A DNA stretch of 60,000 bases from Membranipora membranacea (Eukaryota; Bryozoa; Gymnolaemata; Cheilostomatida; Membraniporidae). A program made the position numbers and the translations under genes. Within the stretch, counting starts at the first letter, position 1, and every line of letters starts with the position of its first letter. The stretch covers positions 35,874,283-35,934,282 of the forward strand of contig OU612066.1 in assembly GCA_914767715.1 (NCBI GenBank), read 5' to 3'. Shown here piece by piece: positions 1-13,400 of this stretch. Under the pieces are notes generated by a model. It saw nothing but the letters and a program-made list of their open reading frames with translations, had not been told where the DNA came from and searched no databases.

Positions 1-28
1 CTTATTGTGATTACTTATCTATTCGTAG

Positions 29-2011
29 ATATACAACAGCTGATGGGTTGCTTCCTATTCCAGGAGAGAGGCATTGAGAACTCTCCATATGCTCATCTAA
101 TCTCCACTCTTGCCTGGGATAGTCTCACTGAACAATTCTCCAAGGTTAGTTTGACATTAACATAATATATTTTGTGCTTGCATAAACTCCATACATGTAG
201 CCAAGAAGAAGGCAATATGAGGTATTGCTTGAATGGGAAGGTCAAGGAGTTGGCTCCTACTGTTGAAGATTATAGGTCCGATCCCTCTGCTGTCCTACTC
301 TTGACCTTATTAGGTCCCTTCGTGTGCTCAAAACTTTTAACTCCTTGGATGAAAAGAAATGTTATCACCAAGTAACAATCCCTGACAGACAAACATTTTC
401 ATGTGACATGATGATTTTCTCCTATATAATGTTATGATATGATAATGATATGTTACGTTTTGAGAAAACCAGAGAGAATCAGACGATAATATCGGCCAAT
501 CATAATGAGAGTTGTCTACTCATTGAACTGAAATCGTAAAATCAGTAACATAACCCGCCCGACTTGGACATTCAACAAGTATAATAAAAAAACTAATTAT
601 AGCTGCTTGTCCTATTAGACTCGTGACAGGTAACAGCAATCCTTGTTGTGTAAATCATTCCTATTAATATCATTTTCATTTCTCAGTATTTATGCTGTCG
701 CAAAAAAGTAGAATATTAGCATTTTAAAATAATCATTGCTATTGCAGGATGCATGTGTACTACTAGGGCTTCCAATGGAGAGCCCGTTAGCTATCAGTGT
801 AAATGCAGGTACTAAGGCTTTGGGACCACTACTACATATAACTGGAGTTATGCTACAGAAACATGTTAATCCAGTGTGGGGTGCCAAGGATGAACTTCCT
901 GTAAGTAACGTTTATTCTCTCTCATGAGATCAAACCAAATTTACTGTTATTTCATATCCTACAACAATCAACACAAAAATAATGAGGGGTAAAACAGGCA
1001 ATGCGTTAGGATGTTAATAAAAAATGTAAATCACGCTTATTTGCAGCTCTCCAGCTGTCTTTACAGTATATGAAAGATATTATATGGAATGAATACATGA
1101 GACATTCAACTTAGCCCACTCCTGTACAAGTTTGGAGTGTGCAAGTTCACCTCCTTTAGCAGCATCTGTAGTGACTGGGATTCGAACCAGCGACCCTCAG
1201 AATGTCTAGCTTAAATCCCAACCACTGCGCCATCCTGCTATCAGTCTCTTAGCATTTGAGAAACAACAGAAGCAACATATCAGCTTAAGCTGTTCAGATG
1301 ATCCAATTGAGCTTGTGATCGTCTTCTTTGGCCCTCGTACCAGTCTGTGAATTCATGTTGAGCGTAGTAAATTCAACTTTGTGACTCTCAAATACATCAT
1401 AAAAGATATAATGTTACAGGGGCAGTGGCAAAAAAGTGCCTTATTTTTAGTCGCCAGAGTAGCAAGTGATCCGAACAATTGGAACTATTCAGCAAAAGGA
1501 CTATTTTACGAAGTTTACCAATAAGCTACCTTCCATCTTTTTCAGGTTGAGATTGACTTAGGCCATGATTCTAGGTTTCACTCTATTTTCGCTTGTCCTA
1601 TTCTTCGTGAGCACACAAGCGAGAACAATCCTCCTATGAAGTTAGTCTGTGGGCATGTGGTGTCTAAAGATGCAGTGCATAAACTCTCCAACGGACAAAA
1701 GTAAGTGACCGGATTAACCAATCCAGCTAAGCTGTTTGCTATAGGGTAAATGAAACGTATGTTCATGTGATATTGTAGTCTCGGTTGGCCAAGTGATCAG
1801 TCATGTCGTTTTCTGAGGTAATAGAGTTCAAGCGATAAGATTGCCAAAAAATTTTGTTAGAACACAGTTGGCTCTGATAACTCAATATATTGATTTCTGA
1901 ACCTCATCATGTCAGTTTATGAGTAATGTACTTCACCTTATTTACAGGTTAAAATGTCCATACTGCCCACTGGAACAGGCACTCACGGATGCTGTGCAGT
2001 TACATTTATGA
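29..2011 (+). CDS. RMND5: RMND5-type E3 ubiquitin ligase subunit (GID2/CTLH complex), 3' part
   Basis: C-terminal part of the catalytic RING subunit of the GID/CTLH E3 ligase complex, which ubiquitinates metabolic enzymes and other targets in cytosol and nucleus. Four exons are visible: 29..144, 748..900, 1546..1700 and 1948..2011 (stop TGA 2009-2011). All have GT/AG borders and consistent phases, giving about 161 residues; the 5' exons lie left of the window. The segment DIQ-LMG then [10 protein letters not shown] matches the conserved CTLH/CRA region. The last two exons encode the divergent [22 protein letters not shown] and LKCPYCP. As in RMND5 proteins, this RING lacks some canonical zinc ligands. 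RMND5A and RMND5B cannot be told apart here. The next gene, APC11, converges on this one. Confidence 0.93.
1112..1240 (-). mobile_element. tRNA-derived SINE, copy 1
   Basis: On the minus strand it has a tRNA-like head with box A-like GGCGCAGTGGTT and box B GGTTCGAATCC (plus 1178-1188). A body containing AAAGGAGGTGA and the end motif CTTGTACAGGAGTG follow. A second copy with the same head, body and end lies at 10357-10506. It sits in an RMND5 intron. Confidence 0.75.
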
Positions 2012-2587
2012 GAGGTTGGAGTGATTCTATAAAGCATTTATCTTAGGTTATTTGCGCAGATGGTAGGTTAGTTAGTGGTCGCTGAGCCCCATGAGCTTAA
2101 TCATTGTTTGGAGCTCGGGAGTTTGAACTATGCCAGTAAAAACCACTATTGTATGGTATGTATGGTAGTGAGATACAGAGATCTCCAATTCGCCATCTTT
2201 GTTCTGGTATAAAGCTCTAGTATTACCAGTAGGCATTTGAGATGGTGTGAGGTTTCGTAAACAATTTATTGTTCTCAGTTTAAAAATTGAATGTAGCTAC
2301 TGATAAAAATCAAAGAAATATACAAAATATGTCTTTGTTCTTGTTCTAGGAAAACATTTTTCCCATATGAAAACCAGAAAAATAATTTTACATTCATATA
2401 AAGGTAATATATACAAGCTTTACAATTCATTTTTATACACATGATAAAAAACACTTTACACACATTATCTAAGGAGTTCATGAGATTTGTCAAATAACTT
2501 GCATGTCCTGTTCTTTATGACAATATTTTGCCATTGCATGGCGATAAACATAAGTGTTTGACATTCTGTTCCACCAAAATAAAATAC
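2012..2587. other. Convergent 3' region between RMND5 and APC11
   Basis: Roughly 575 bases holding the 3' UTRs of two convergent genes. No coding exon or RNA gene is apparent. A weakly tRNA-like stretch near 2066-2145 is too degenerate to call. Confidence 0.5.
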
Positions 2588-2593
2588 TTTATT
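2588..2593 (-). promoter_or_regulatory. Polyadenylation signal AATAAA for APC11
   Basis: TTTATT on the plus strand reads AATAAA on the minus strand, 14 bases beyond the APC11 stop codon. Such a short 3' UTR is plausible for this very small gene. Confidence 0.55.
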
Positions 2594-2606
2594 TCAATTA
2601 TTCTAA

Positions 2607-2861
2607 CTATTCTTTGAATTTCCAGTCTTGTCTGCACATTGGACATTGCTGTTGCTGCTGTTGTGAATTGAGCCATTTCATAATGCAGTGTATGTGAAAG
2701 CAATGTGTACACTCACCCCACACCAGTGGGCAGTCATCACCAGGAGTTCGACAGTCTGGACAACATGCCTCAAATGACATTCGGCAGATACCACAAGTGT
2801 CATCATTTGACACCCACTGCCATGTGCCTACAGCTGTCCAATTCTTGATCTTTACCTTCAT
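2607..2861 (-). CDS. ANAPC11: Anaphase-promoting complex subunit 11 (RING-H2)
   Basis: An intact 84-residue reading frame, the same length as human APC11. It is the catalytic RING-H2 subunit of the anaphase-promoting complex, which recruits E2 enzymes to ubiquitinate cyclin B and securin in mitosis. The protein begins MKVKIKNW and ends MCRQDWKFKE, both family hallmarks. Zinc ligands run in order: CGIC (residues 23-26), CCPDC, GDDCPL, then HCFHIHC and CPMC. Six glutamines (QQQQQQ) sit before the final CPMC pair, where vertebrates have a shorter glutamine-rich stretch; length is unchanged, so this is substitution rather than expansion. The coding region has no intron, unlike its neighbours, but there are no retrocopy scars. 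It lies head-to-head with the ABCG2-like gene, 1.6 kb away. Confidence 0.96.
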   Translation of the reverse strand: MKVKIKNWTAVGTWQWVSNDDTCGICRMSFEACCPDCRTPGDDCPLVWGECTHCFHIHCIMKWLNSQQQQQQCPMCRQDWKFKE

Positions 2862-4496
2862 TTCTGAGTGTTGATAAATCTGAATATATGAATGATAAGA
2901 TGGTTAAATGAATATGTAAATACTATATGCTTACAGTATCAGGGGTTAAGATATTGCACTATATGCATGGTATGAGTGTGCCTGTCTGGACAAGCCTGTC
3001 ACCAAACATCAACAAAGCTAAATGTAGAGGACAAGTCACAATGACATGCATGATCATGCTGTGATTACTAATTAGTATTAAATGTATGTTATGTAGCCAG
3101 TATGAGTATTAATTCATTAATTATTATATTCTTTACTAATATTAACCCACTAATGACAATAATTGGGCCAATTATTTGCACTTGGTACCAGGGAGGGTGG
3201 TGCAATCTCTATATATATATATATATAATATATTACCCACCCTACCTGCTGTTGGTACATACGATACATGCCTGTTTGTGGAAGTTTAAGGAGAGATCCT
3301 GTACGGAGAAGAACCAATTAAGCCGATGTGATCAGTCAGTCAGCAACACAGGTTTTCACCTCGATCTCTTTGACAGATAACTGATCTTTTGTGTCATAAT
3401 AATCATCATGATGGAAATTTTTGACATGAAAGAAAGATTTATTACAGAAAATTGTGAAGGCCTATAACTTGAGTTGTTGACAACAAGTCAAAGCCAACCA
3501 AATTACTTGAAAGTTATTGTCTAATCATAATGCTGAATTCAAACAATTGACCAATAAGAATCATAGTTGAATTCTTTACTAAAATTCCACAGGTGGGAGC
3601 TTTCTACATGTATTTTCAGATCATGGGCTAATACATCAAATCAATAAAAGTAAATAGTTGCATTGCAAGTCCTGTCTCCAAAGATTGTGTATACGACACT
3701 ACTACATCACACCAAGGAGTATATATCCTTGATCAGTGGTCAGCATAGAATTTTTTTCATATTATTACTGAGATCAATGAGCTTTGCTAAGTAATCTACT
3801 ACCTTCATTCAGGTAAGTAAAAGTCTGCTAAATTTGCAATGTACACACACACACAGCTGAGCTTGTTGTTGTATCTATCATGTTTATTAATTAATTTGTC
3901 TAATAAATAATAAGCAACAGTAAAAAAGGATATAACAGATATATTAGGCTATGTATAACACCTTTTAACACGATGCTGTACATATTGTGTAATTTCAATC
4001 TTGCATGAAGAAATACTCCCCCTGCCATCAGGGAGAATGGAAGTAACGTAAGTAAGATCATATTATAATAAGAGGTGTGGCCTATCGAGTGCAGGCTCCT
4101 CCCCCTTCCATTCTCCCTGCTGCCATCAATGAACCCAACTTGCTGCCATGTAATTATTGGAAGTACTTCGTTCAAAATGATACCATAATCTCCGACGCAC
4201 CGTTTCCCTCGCCGGGGGATCGTCGGGGGGGGGGGCAATCTTCTGTGAGAGTGTTCAATAGTTGCTAATCCTGCCCTAGGCTAACAGATAACTTATACTA
4301 ATTCTTCCAGCGAAGGACCGAATATATAAGATAACGCAGGAGTTGGTGGCAGTAAGCTAGCAAACAACACTATGCTCATGAAATGTCACAGAGGATCAAC
4401 TATTAACAAAACCATCATTGAGTTGCTATTTTCAGTTATAAAAAACAGTTCCATTAAATTACAGGTTTGATGTGACTGTAAAGTAGAATAATCAAC
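2862..4496. other. Head-to-head intergenic region, APC11 / ABCG2-like
   Basis: About 1.6 kb between divergent start codons, so it should hold both promoters. Visible landmarks are a short TA-repeat near 3211-3228, a short CA-repeat near 3845 and a ten-G run near 4217. No recognisable coding exon or RNA gene. Confidence 0.5.
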
Positions 4497-7400
4497 ATGG
4501 CATACTCTGAGAATGATAGAACCCAGGTAGGTTACGATCTTAATTTTCTGTATCCACACTTCCATATTATTTCCTATCATGTTTTTCTTGTCTGAGAAAG
4601 TTGTGTTGTAACTCATTGTAGGTAGTGTGTAGAGGTTTGGAAGACCTTGAAAGTTTTATTATAACTGCGCAACTGCAGTAGGGTGCTTTCAAATATTATT
4701 TCTTAGTAATACCCTCTTGATAACAGAGAAATGTCAGTATAATGCCTGATGTATATAGCCTATGATGTACTATACTGAACATTGTAAAACAGGCACTTGA
4801 TTGAGATTTGATAAGAGTGTGCCCAGGTTTTTTTTTGCAGATATGTCCTCAATAATTTTCAAATTGTAATTACATACAACAATATCTGCTATCATCTCTG
4901 AGGATTCTGTATTTTAGCTGCTAAGCGAATCAGGTACCAGTTCCTCTGGATTAAGTTCTCAGCCGTGGACTTATCGAGGCTCTGTAGTTTCTTTTAATAA
5001 CCTCAGCTATGACGTCATCACTTCTACCGGCTGCTGCAAGTCTGAGTCTAAAACCATCCTCAGAGACGTCAGGTCAGTGCAGGACACGCCGTGTCTATTT
5101 TTAGATCTTAAATGTAACAACCATCAGTGCAAGTTGTTTCCTTGTTCTAGTACTATATTTGAGATATTATGTAATGACAGCTTTCACTTTTAAATGAGGC
5201 TTATCAATCACAGGATTTAAGATGCTGGGGTATTTAGCATCAGTGCCCTGCTAATGATGATGAAAAGGCGTTGCTGCCTCACCATGCTACAATGGTCATG
5301 AATGTGACGTCGGGCAGACGAGACGATTGGACTTTCGACCCAAAGTACACTATGTGAAATTTTTGTACTTTTTATTCTATTTTAGTGGAGTTTTCAAACC
5401 CGGAACCATGAACGCCATAATGGGACCCACAGGCAGCGGAAAGTCTACGTAAGTATATAACATTGTCTGATGGGCAAACCTCCTTATATAACATCTAGTC
5501 TTCTTAATAATTTTCGAAACCAACTGTTTAGAAATTCAGTTTTCTAACAGACAATACAGAAATTTAAAACCATTATTACATCACATGTTTGTTTTTATAT
5601 GTTTGATTATTGTTACTTGACAGATTACTGGATATATTAGCAGAGAGAAAGCACCCATCTGGGCTGACTGGTACTGTTCTTATAGATGGCAGACCTCAGC
5701 CTCCTGATTTCAGGCTCAAATCTGGTTACGTAGTACAGGTGTGTGATTATCAAAAATAATCTCTCTTCATGTGTGCTATCCTTTTCTTTGTGGCAGGAAT
5801 CATGACAAAGCATGAATCGCACCATTAGACAAGTTGATTTCACAATAATAATAATTTGACAAAAAGATTATTGAACCTATAGAACACAAAGCATGACACA
5901 AGAATGCTCTCTGAATCTGGTCATGAGTTGATGTGTTACATTTTATGTTGCACAAATTACAAAGACATTTATTACCTGAAGGGTACTTCAGCTTATGGTT
6001 TGGTCCTGAGCTGGCTAGATTAGAGAGCTGTAAAGTGTATACTAGTAAGGTTACACAGGTCAAAATGTATTACAGTTACAGTACATGTAGTGTTTTGTTT
6101 GTGCGAATAGCTGTCACAGAGATTATGAGACAAAACCACACCATGGCCAACTGAACTTACCCTTTTATAGTCTGCAAAATCATAAGTACAAGTCAGACAA
6201 TTCTTCCTTACAATGAGACATACCCATATACACTTATACATTGATGTTTCCATATATAGATCAGGTTTTATGTCTAGGCTTTCTCTTACAATTGAAAACA
6301 AAACTTACAAAGCCACATTGTTTTGCATGCATGTAATACTTGTACTCAGATGTCCCATTCCCTGATCATTTTAGAGTCTGGTGTCCCGCTTTATGCTCCA
6401 CAAGTTACAAGCTGGGGTTACGCGACCCAACTCAAAAATGACCAGTACCCTAATTTTAACTGGTTATATGGACACCATGAATGTACATATTTATTTTACG
6501 TTACAGGATGATGTGGTTATGACAACGCTGACAGTGAGAGAGAATCTGAAATTTTCTGCTGATCTGAGACTGGATAAGACTTACAATGAAGAAATGAAAG
6601 AAGAAAGAGTTCAGTCCGTAATCAACCAACTCAGTCTAGGTGAGTATGGCACTCTTTAGGAGGGGGAGGGGGGTAATATGGGGAATACTACAGGACCTAC
6701 ATATCCAATAAGAGGGAAGCCAAGTATTATTATTATTATCAGAAAAAAACATATGGCTGTCAAGGGCCAACCTGCAAAAAACCTGCCAGAATATAAAGTA
6801 TGTATGGTTAGAATTAGGTGAGGGGATAAGAGATAAGAAAGTATAGAAATGATGGAGATTTACTTTATAGTGGCCTCATGACATGGGCCTACTGTTCAGG
6901 CACCCTGATTATTGATTATGTAAAAGGTTGTTAACTGCTTGCTTCGAGCAATCATTTTCATTCTTGCAGGTTACTGACTTGCTGCTTACTTGCATTAAAC
7001 TTTGGTGAACCCTTATGAATAGGGTATATGGCTTGTAACTAACAAAGATATCCATTGCGGACAGGAGATTGAACTTATGCTTTAGTCCTTAGATTTGCTG
7101 ATTGATGAATGAATACAATCTTTATGCCACACAGAAATTCTAAACCTCTTTGATTTTTAGTTTTATGACCTTTGTCAAGTATTCCCAGAATCATACATGA
7201 TTGAGCCAAAATATCTTATACATTAGAGAATGTATCTGATCTTTCGAGGCTGTAAAACATAATCCTCAGCCAAGATCTTGCATCAACACTTTAACCGAAA
7301 TTGAGATTATCGATACATCAAGTGTATAAAAAGATAAAAAATGTATAATGATTAGTAATATGTCATTGCGGAAATTTCTCATGGCTTTGTTAATAAAATG

Positions 7401-10400
7401 TCTCTGTCCTGAAATAAGAGCTTTCCTTGCTGGTGACTGAGAAATGTGCATGTTTTTTTTACCAGAGCTACTACAATTTGGCAGGCGGTATGAAAATTGA
7501 ATGTTGAGTTGCATTTGAGAATATCCCAACTGGCTTCAATCACAAATGATGAAATATACCCAAATGACATCAGTATTCCATATGCGTTATGAAAATTCGA
7601 TAAATGATAAGTATTTCAGATCATATACTTAGAGAAACTTTATGGATTCTTTTCATTAATAGGCTTTATGACAGATCTATCTCTCTGTATTGTAGGTAAC
7701 TGTGCTGATACACGTATAGGTAATGAGTTTGTACGAGGTGTCTCCGGAGGTGAGAGGAAGAGGTGTAATATCGGTATGGAGCTGATACCCTCTCCTGGTA
7801 TTCTATTCTTAGATGAGCCCACCACAGGGTTAGATGCGAGTACTGCACACTCTGTTATGATGCTTCTCAAAAGGTAAATCCCTAACTGTCATTTTCTGAG
7901 GCACATAATAAGATAAGATATTAGTAAACTTTGTCTAAGACAAAGTTACAATAGAGTAATGTAATACATAATGTGACAGTGAGACATACTACCATATCGC
8001 TCTACATTAATAGTAGCAATTAAATGCTATGTCTGTTTCACTCTAATGTTGCAAATATCTCAACATATCGTTTGATTTATGTGGTAAATGGAGTAAACTG
8101 TACAGACTTCGAAACAAGTTAACAAGATTTATCATGTTCTGTGCCGTGACAAGACAACTCTTAAATTTTTTGAGTTTATTTGGTTTCTTGAAAATTTTAT
8201 AGTATCTCTTACTCAGTAATCAAGTTCCTCTGTTTATATCATCGCAGGCTGGCCCAGGCAGGAAGCACAATAATATTCTCCATACATCAGCCTCGATACT
8301 CTATATTCAAGCTGTGTGATACAATCATGCTACTAGGAAATGGTCGAACCATCTTCCATGGACCTGCTCTGGAGGGTATTCAGTTCTTTCAAACTATAGG
8401 TAAGCTTAATGCTACTCAGCCAAATAAGTTTGAATCTGCATAATGCATAACTGTTCAATCTGCAAAATGGAAATTACGACTCTGGTGAAAAAGTGTCAAG
8501 CTGAGACCTGATTGTCACTTTATGCGATGTACCACTGAGTTCAGTTTGTTGGAACTGTGGGACTAAGTTCAACTAACCATATAGAAATTTTTGTATCATC
8601 CAATGATAAAGTTGTGTTGTGAATTCAAAAGTTGATACTGACTCTGACACTGAAAGCTCAAAATTCAGAGCTCGATTACATAAATGTATCATTGCTTATA
8701 TCATAGAAAAGTTTTTTTTTGTTCAGGTTATGAGATTGAGGAACATGATAACCCACCAGATTTCTTCCTCGATGTTATTATCGGAGACTGTGTATCTCAG
8801 ACCAGCACTGATGATGATGTGCCTATGCTTCAGGGTAAGATTAACGCAACGTTAAATCACATAAGATATTTAGTGATTATTTTCACAGGACTGTGACAGA
8901 AATGTGTAACACCTTGGGTTGGCATCTAGTTGCACTCTGTCAGGGCAATTATATCACACCAGCTTATCACAGAGTAAGGATATATCCTGACTCTGTGAGG
9001 TTATGGAGTAGAATGTCTGCATAGTCACAATAAGTTTCATTCAGGTGTCAGAGTTTTTGTCCAGGCTGTTTGGGGTGAAGTGATGAAGATTTTCAGTCTT
9101 CATTACCTTTAAGCTGTTTGATTTATACTTGGAATGGTTAAGAGGACACATCCAACATATAGACTAAAATCTAGCTTAAAGGGATAATACACTTCTGATC
9201 TCTCTTTGGCAGCCAATGGAGCACAGAAAAATGTATGTACATACATAAACTCCTTATTTGTAACTCAAAACCCCTTGTTCTGCTCAAATGTGCATTCTAA
9301 ATTGTAGTTGTGCATCGCCAACAAGAAATAAGACAACTAACAGAATTGCTTGTGAACTGAAAAAAGCTGATTTTGTGAGCAGTTGTGTGCTCCTACCTCT
9401 TGGTCAGTGTCTCAATTATACAGATACTCATGAGTACGCATGTGCAATAATGATGACCTTTGGACTTTAGCTTGTTATTTTCTAACAGCCCAGCTTTACA
9501 CTTTTATTACCATAACCGGATATGGTAATAAAAGTGTAAAGCTGGGCTGTTAGAAAAAAACAAGCTAAAGTCCAAAGGTCATCATTATTACACAACTGCT
9601 CACAAAATCAGCTTTTTTCAGTTCACAAGCAATTCTGTTAGTTGTCTTATTTCTTGTTGGAGATGCACAACTACAATTTAGAATGCACATTTGAGCAGAA
9701 CAAGGGGTTTTGAATTACAAGTAAGGAGTTTATGTATGTACTTACATTTTTCTGTGCTCCATTGGCTGCCAAACCGAGATCAGAAGTGTATTATCCCTTT
9801 AAAAGCATTTATACACATGTGACATTTTCAGTGTACCACAGTTTCCGTCCGTCGTAATATCAAGTTTTTTTTTCTAATTTTGTCACAAAGCCTAAAGATC
9901 CAACCTTAGTCACAGTCACAGTCACAACCCACAAAGTAGTACCAGATGTGTAGCGCAGTGCAACTCTTCCTCATGATTCTTACAGGGTAATTTTCTCTGT
10001 TCAACACATCCATAGCATTTAAGGCACTTGAGGATATCTTTGCCTAGGTCGGATATTATCAGGTCGGATTTTATCAGGTCGGATATTATCAGGATGGATA
10101 TTAACAGGCTGCAGTTCGGATATTATTAAAGGAAATAGCATCTAGATCAAGTTTGATCCTATTTTCCAGCATTCCGAGTCATTCCCACTCTATTCGTGAG
10201 CCGCCAGAAGGCCCGATAGAGGGGGCAACTCCAAGATATGCAACTAAACCATACACTTTTTTTTTTTTTTTTATCAACTTTATTTTGCTATTCAAGGCCA
10301 TTTCAGGCAAATGAGAATATGCTTACAGTATTTGGAATAAGATTTATCACATCTATTTAGCGCACTCCTGTACAAGGTAGGAGTGGGCAAGCTAGGGTTT

Positions 10401-13400
10401 AACCGGAGAGCTCACCTCCTTTGGCAGCATGTGTAGTGGCCAGGATTCGAACCTGCAACTCTCAGATTGAGAAGCACGAATCCTAACCACTACGCCACCC
10501 TGCCACGATCTAGTCATCATTCATGTCTCCACCCGCCACATTCTGCACATTGCTGATGGTTTATAATATGATAGCTTGTAGATTTCTGGCCATGTAGATA
10601 CTTGGTAATTCCTAATATATTCAAATCACTGCCCGGAGTTGTGACCTCTCTGCAATTGTAGGGTCAGGAAGTCGTAAAGGAAGGACCTAAACTTCTTATG
10701 TCTGATCAAAAGTCACCTTTTATTCTAAGCCTTGCTCGAGTGTATTTTTGAGCAGCATACTACCCGTTCAACAAGAAATCAAGCTAGCAAAATCAGAACG
10801 CCAGCAAAAATCTAACCTTACATACATACAATCTTATAGTGATTCTTTAGAGTTAACAACGATTGTAAGACTTTGTTAGACTTTCAGCTTGTGTTCAAAA
10901 ATTAAAATACAGCAAGCTCTCAACTTTAGATTTAAAAACAAATTGAAATGATAAACTTAGCCTAAATTCACCTTTATGTTTTGTGTAATATCTCAATCAC
11001 AGTGTAACATAGTGTAACTTAATGTAACATAGTGTAACATAGTGTAACATAGTGTAACATAGTGTAACATAGTGTCTGTGGTTATTTTACGACTGTAAGT
11101 GGCTTTTTCTATGAGTATACAATGAGCTGTGTTGTCTGAATGTTGCATCACACACAGCGCACTTGTATGGCCTTTCCCCTGTATGTGTGTATCTATGTTG
11201 TTGTAGTGTCGATCTCTGTCTGAATGATAGATTACATATATCACATGTGAAAGGTTTGACACCAGTGTGTATCATTAGATGACTTTCCAGTAAACCTTCT
11301 GTCTTCGCCCTGTACTCACAAAAATCACATTGGAACTTCCTCTGATCACTTGGGGAGGAGCCACTATGGTCTGTTTTCATATGTCTATGTAGATGCTCTC
11401 TCAGTTTATACGTTTTCTCACATACAGGACACTCGTATTCTCTATGCGTGCTGTGTACAGTGCTATAGTGTCGTTTTAAATGACTCAACTGAAGAGTTTT
11501 GTAATCACAGCCATCTTTGGAACAGAAATGCCAGTTTCTCTCTTGCTGTGTGTGTGCTATTTTAATGTGGCGGTACAAAGAATGAATTCTCAAATACAGC
11601 GAATCGCAGTGAGGGCATTGGTACCGGTACCTCTTCTCCTGATGCAGTACACTATGCCTCTTCAGGCTATGTGTGTCCGATGTCCGATACTCACAATGTC
11701 CACACTGAAGCAATCGGTTAGTCTTCGTCTTAGTCTTAGCTTTCCCATGAGCAGATGATTGATGCTGCTGAAGCTTCTTTATTGTAAATGCTTCAAAATC
11801 ACAGAGTTTACACTGTCTGATCTGACATCGCTTTAGATGTCTTTTGTAGTATTTGCTGTTTGTTGAAGAGTACTCGCCACAAGTCTCACAACTATATATC
11901 TTCACTTTCAGGCTTCCCATACTTTTCCCTGAACACCAGAGATTTATCTATCCGCGGTGATATCATCACGTAGTGTGAAAATCTCAAGCTGCCATCCCAA
12001 GCTGTTCCTGTCGCTTTTCTTTAATCTGAAAACATCAAAGAGTCAACAGGATTTTTATGAGTTACCAGATGCCAACTTGAGATTCATATGATGTTAGCTG
12101 GACACCCACAACTTTGAGGCCTTCAGCTACATCACTTGTAAGAGTAAAATCAGTAAAATCAGCATCAACATGAATACGTCTATCACAGCTGCTACTCAAA
12201 ATACGATATATGAAACAACCTACCCTCGGCGGGCGGATGTCCTATATAGATCTTACTGTGACTGTACTCTTCTCAAACTATAGATGTCTGTATCAGTGAC
12301 CTCCTCAAATCTTATACTATCTAACTAGCTATCTAACTTATCAGTCTAGTGTCATAGTAGCTAATGATAATATTTATTACTAGTTAGTCTGATTTGCTTA
12401 TTACTTGTTCGTCTAAATGCAACCACCATACCAATGACTTTATAATCTTTGACCATACTCAATTAATTTTGCTACAATAAATCAAGTACATCATAATGAG
12501 GCACATAGTAAATGTATATTCATTAATCACTGTCTACTAGCCTGCATCAAAACAATTAAAAACCCATATAACTGCTGAGGGATACATTTATTCTTATTTT
12601 TGGCCCTGATCGTATTCCTATGAGAAGAATCTTACTATAAAGCTCCCAAATCTAGCCACCTGTCTGCAATATATGCCTAAAAAGAATAAATAATAAATGG
12701 TCAATAGATCTTTCCTCCATTCATGGAGACAAATTGTTGTAGATTCTATGTCGTCCTAAAATATGTACATCTATCTTTGTCCAACTTGACAACCTTTGTT
12801 GTTCTGTTAGTAAATGCTTAGTTATGTTTTCTGTTACAGGTGATAAGACAGTGCTATGTTTAGAGGAGGGGGACCCGGTAGAGAGAACCAATGTTCGATG
12901 TGCAGAGCTGGCCCAGTCCTTCCTCAAATCTCAGTGGGCAGAGCGTGTGCAGGATGAGCTAGCTCCTTATGTTGAGGCGTTTCAGAATACAGATCATAGG
13001 ATTCATGAGCATGTTACTACTCTTACATACCACACCGGCCCCTTCACACAGGTCAGCTTCTATCAGTCTGATGCCTTGGCTCTCAGATCTGTAAAATATG
13101 ATAATGCATAAAACTACCAGTTGAATTTTCAGTTCCGTACCCAGCGGGCATCAAAGATTTGGTATACAATAATCTATCCTGTTCCAAATGTAAAACTTGA
13201 GTTGTCTTTTATTCTTTGGAGGGAGGCAACTCCCTATCTCTAAGAATTTGTATCCATGAATGTAATGGATGATTTTGTGATTTACAGTTTCGTGTACTGT
13301 GCAGGAGGACATTTCTTAACTTGATGAGAAATCCTAGAACTGGTATAATGCAGGTAAGATTTATACTTGCCAGGTTTCACGCTTTTTTTATACCAAGCTG

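Noticed and set aside
3102-4268. Open frames of 60-110 codons on both strands between APC11 and the ABCG2-like gene
   Set aside because: Low-complexity, isoleucine- and tyrosine-rich translations from AT-rich DNA with no family resemblance or splice pattern.
11001-11076. CRISPR-like or satellite array
   Set aside because: Pure ten-base tandem repeat without spacers; a simple minisatellite.
12824-13111. A separate 95-codon gene beginning [11 protein letters not shown]
   Set aside because: The first residues read through a splice acceptor (TTACAG at 12834-12839). The segment is exon 9 of the ABCG2-like gene and joins in phase on both sides.
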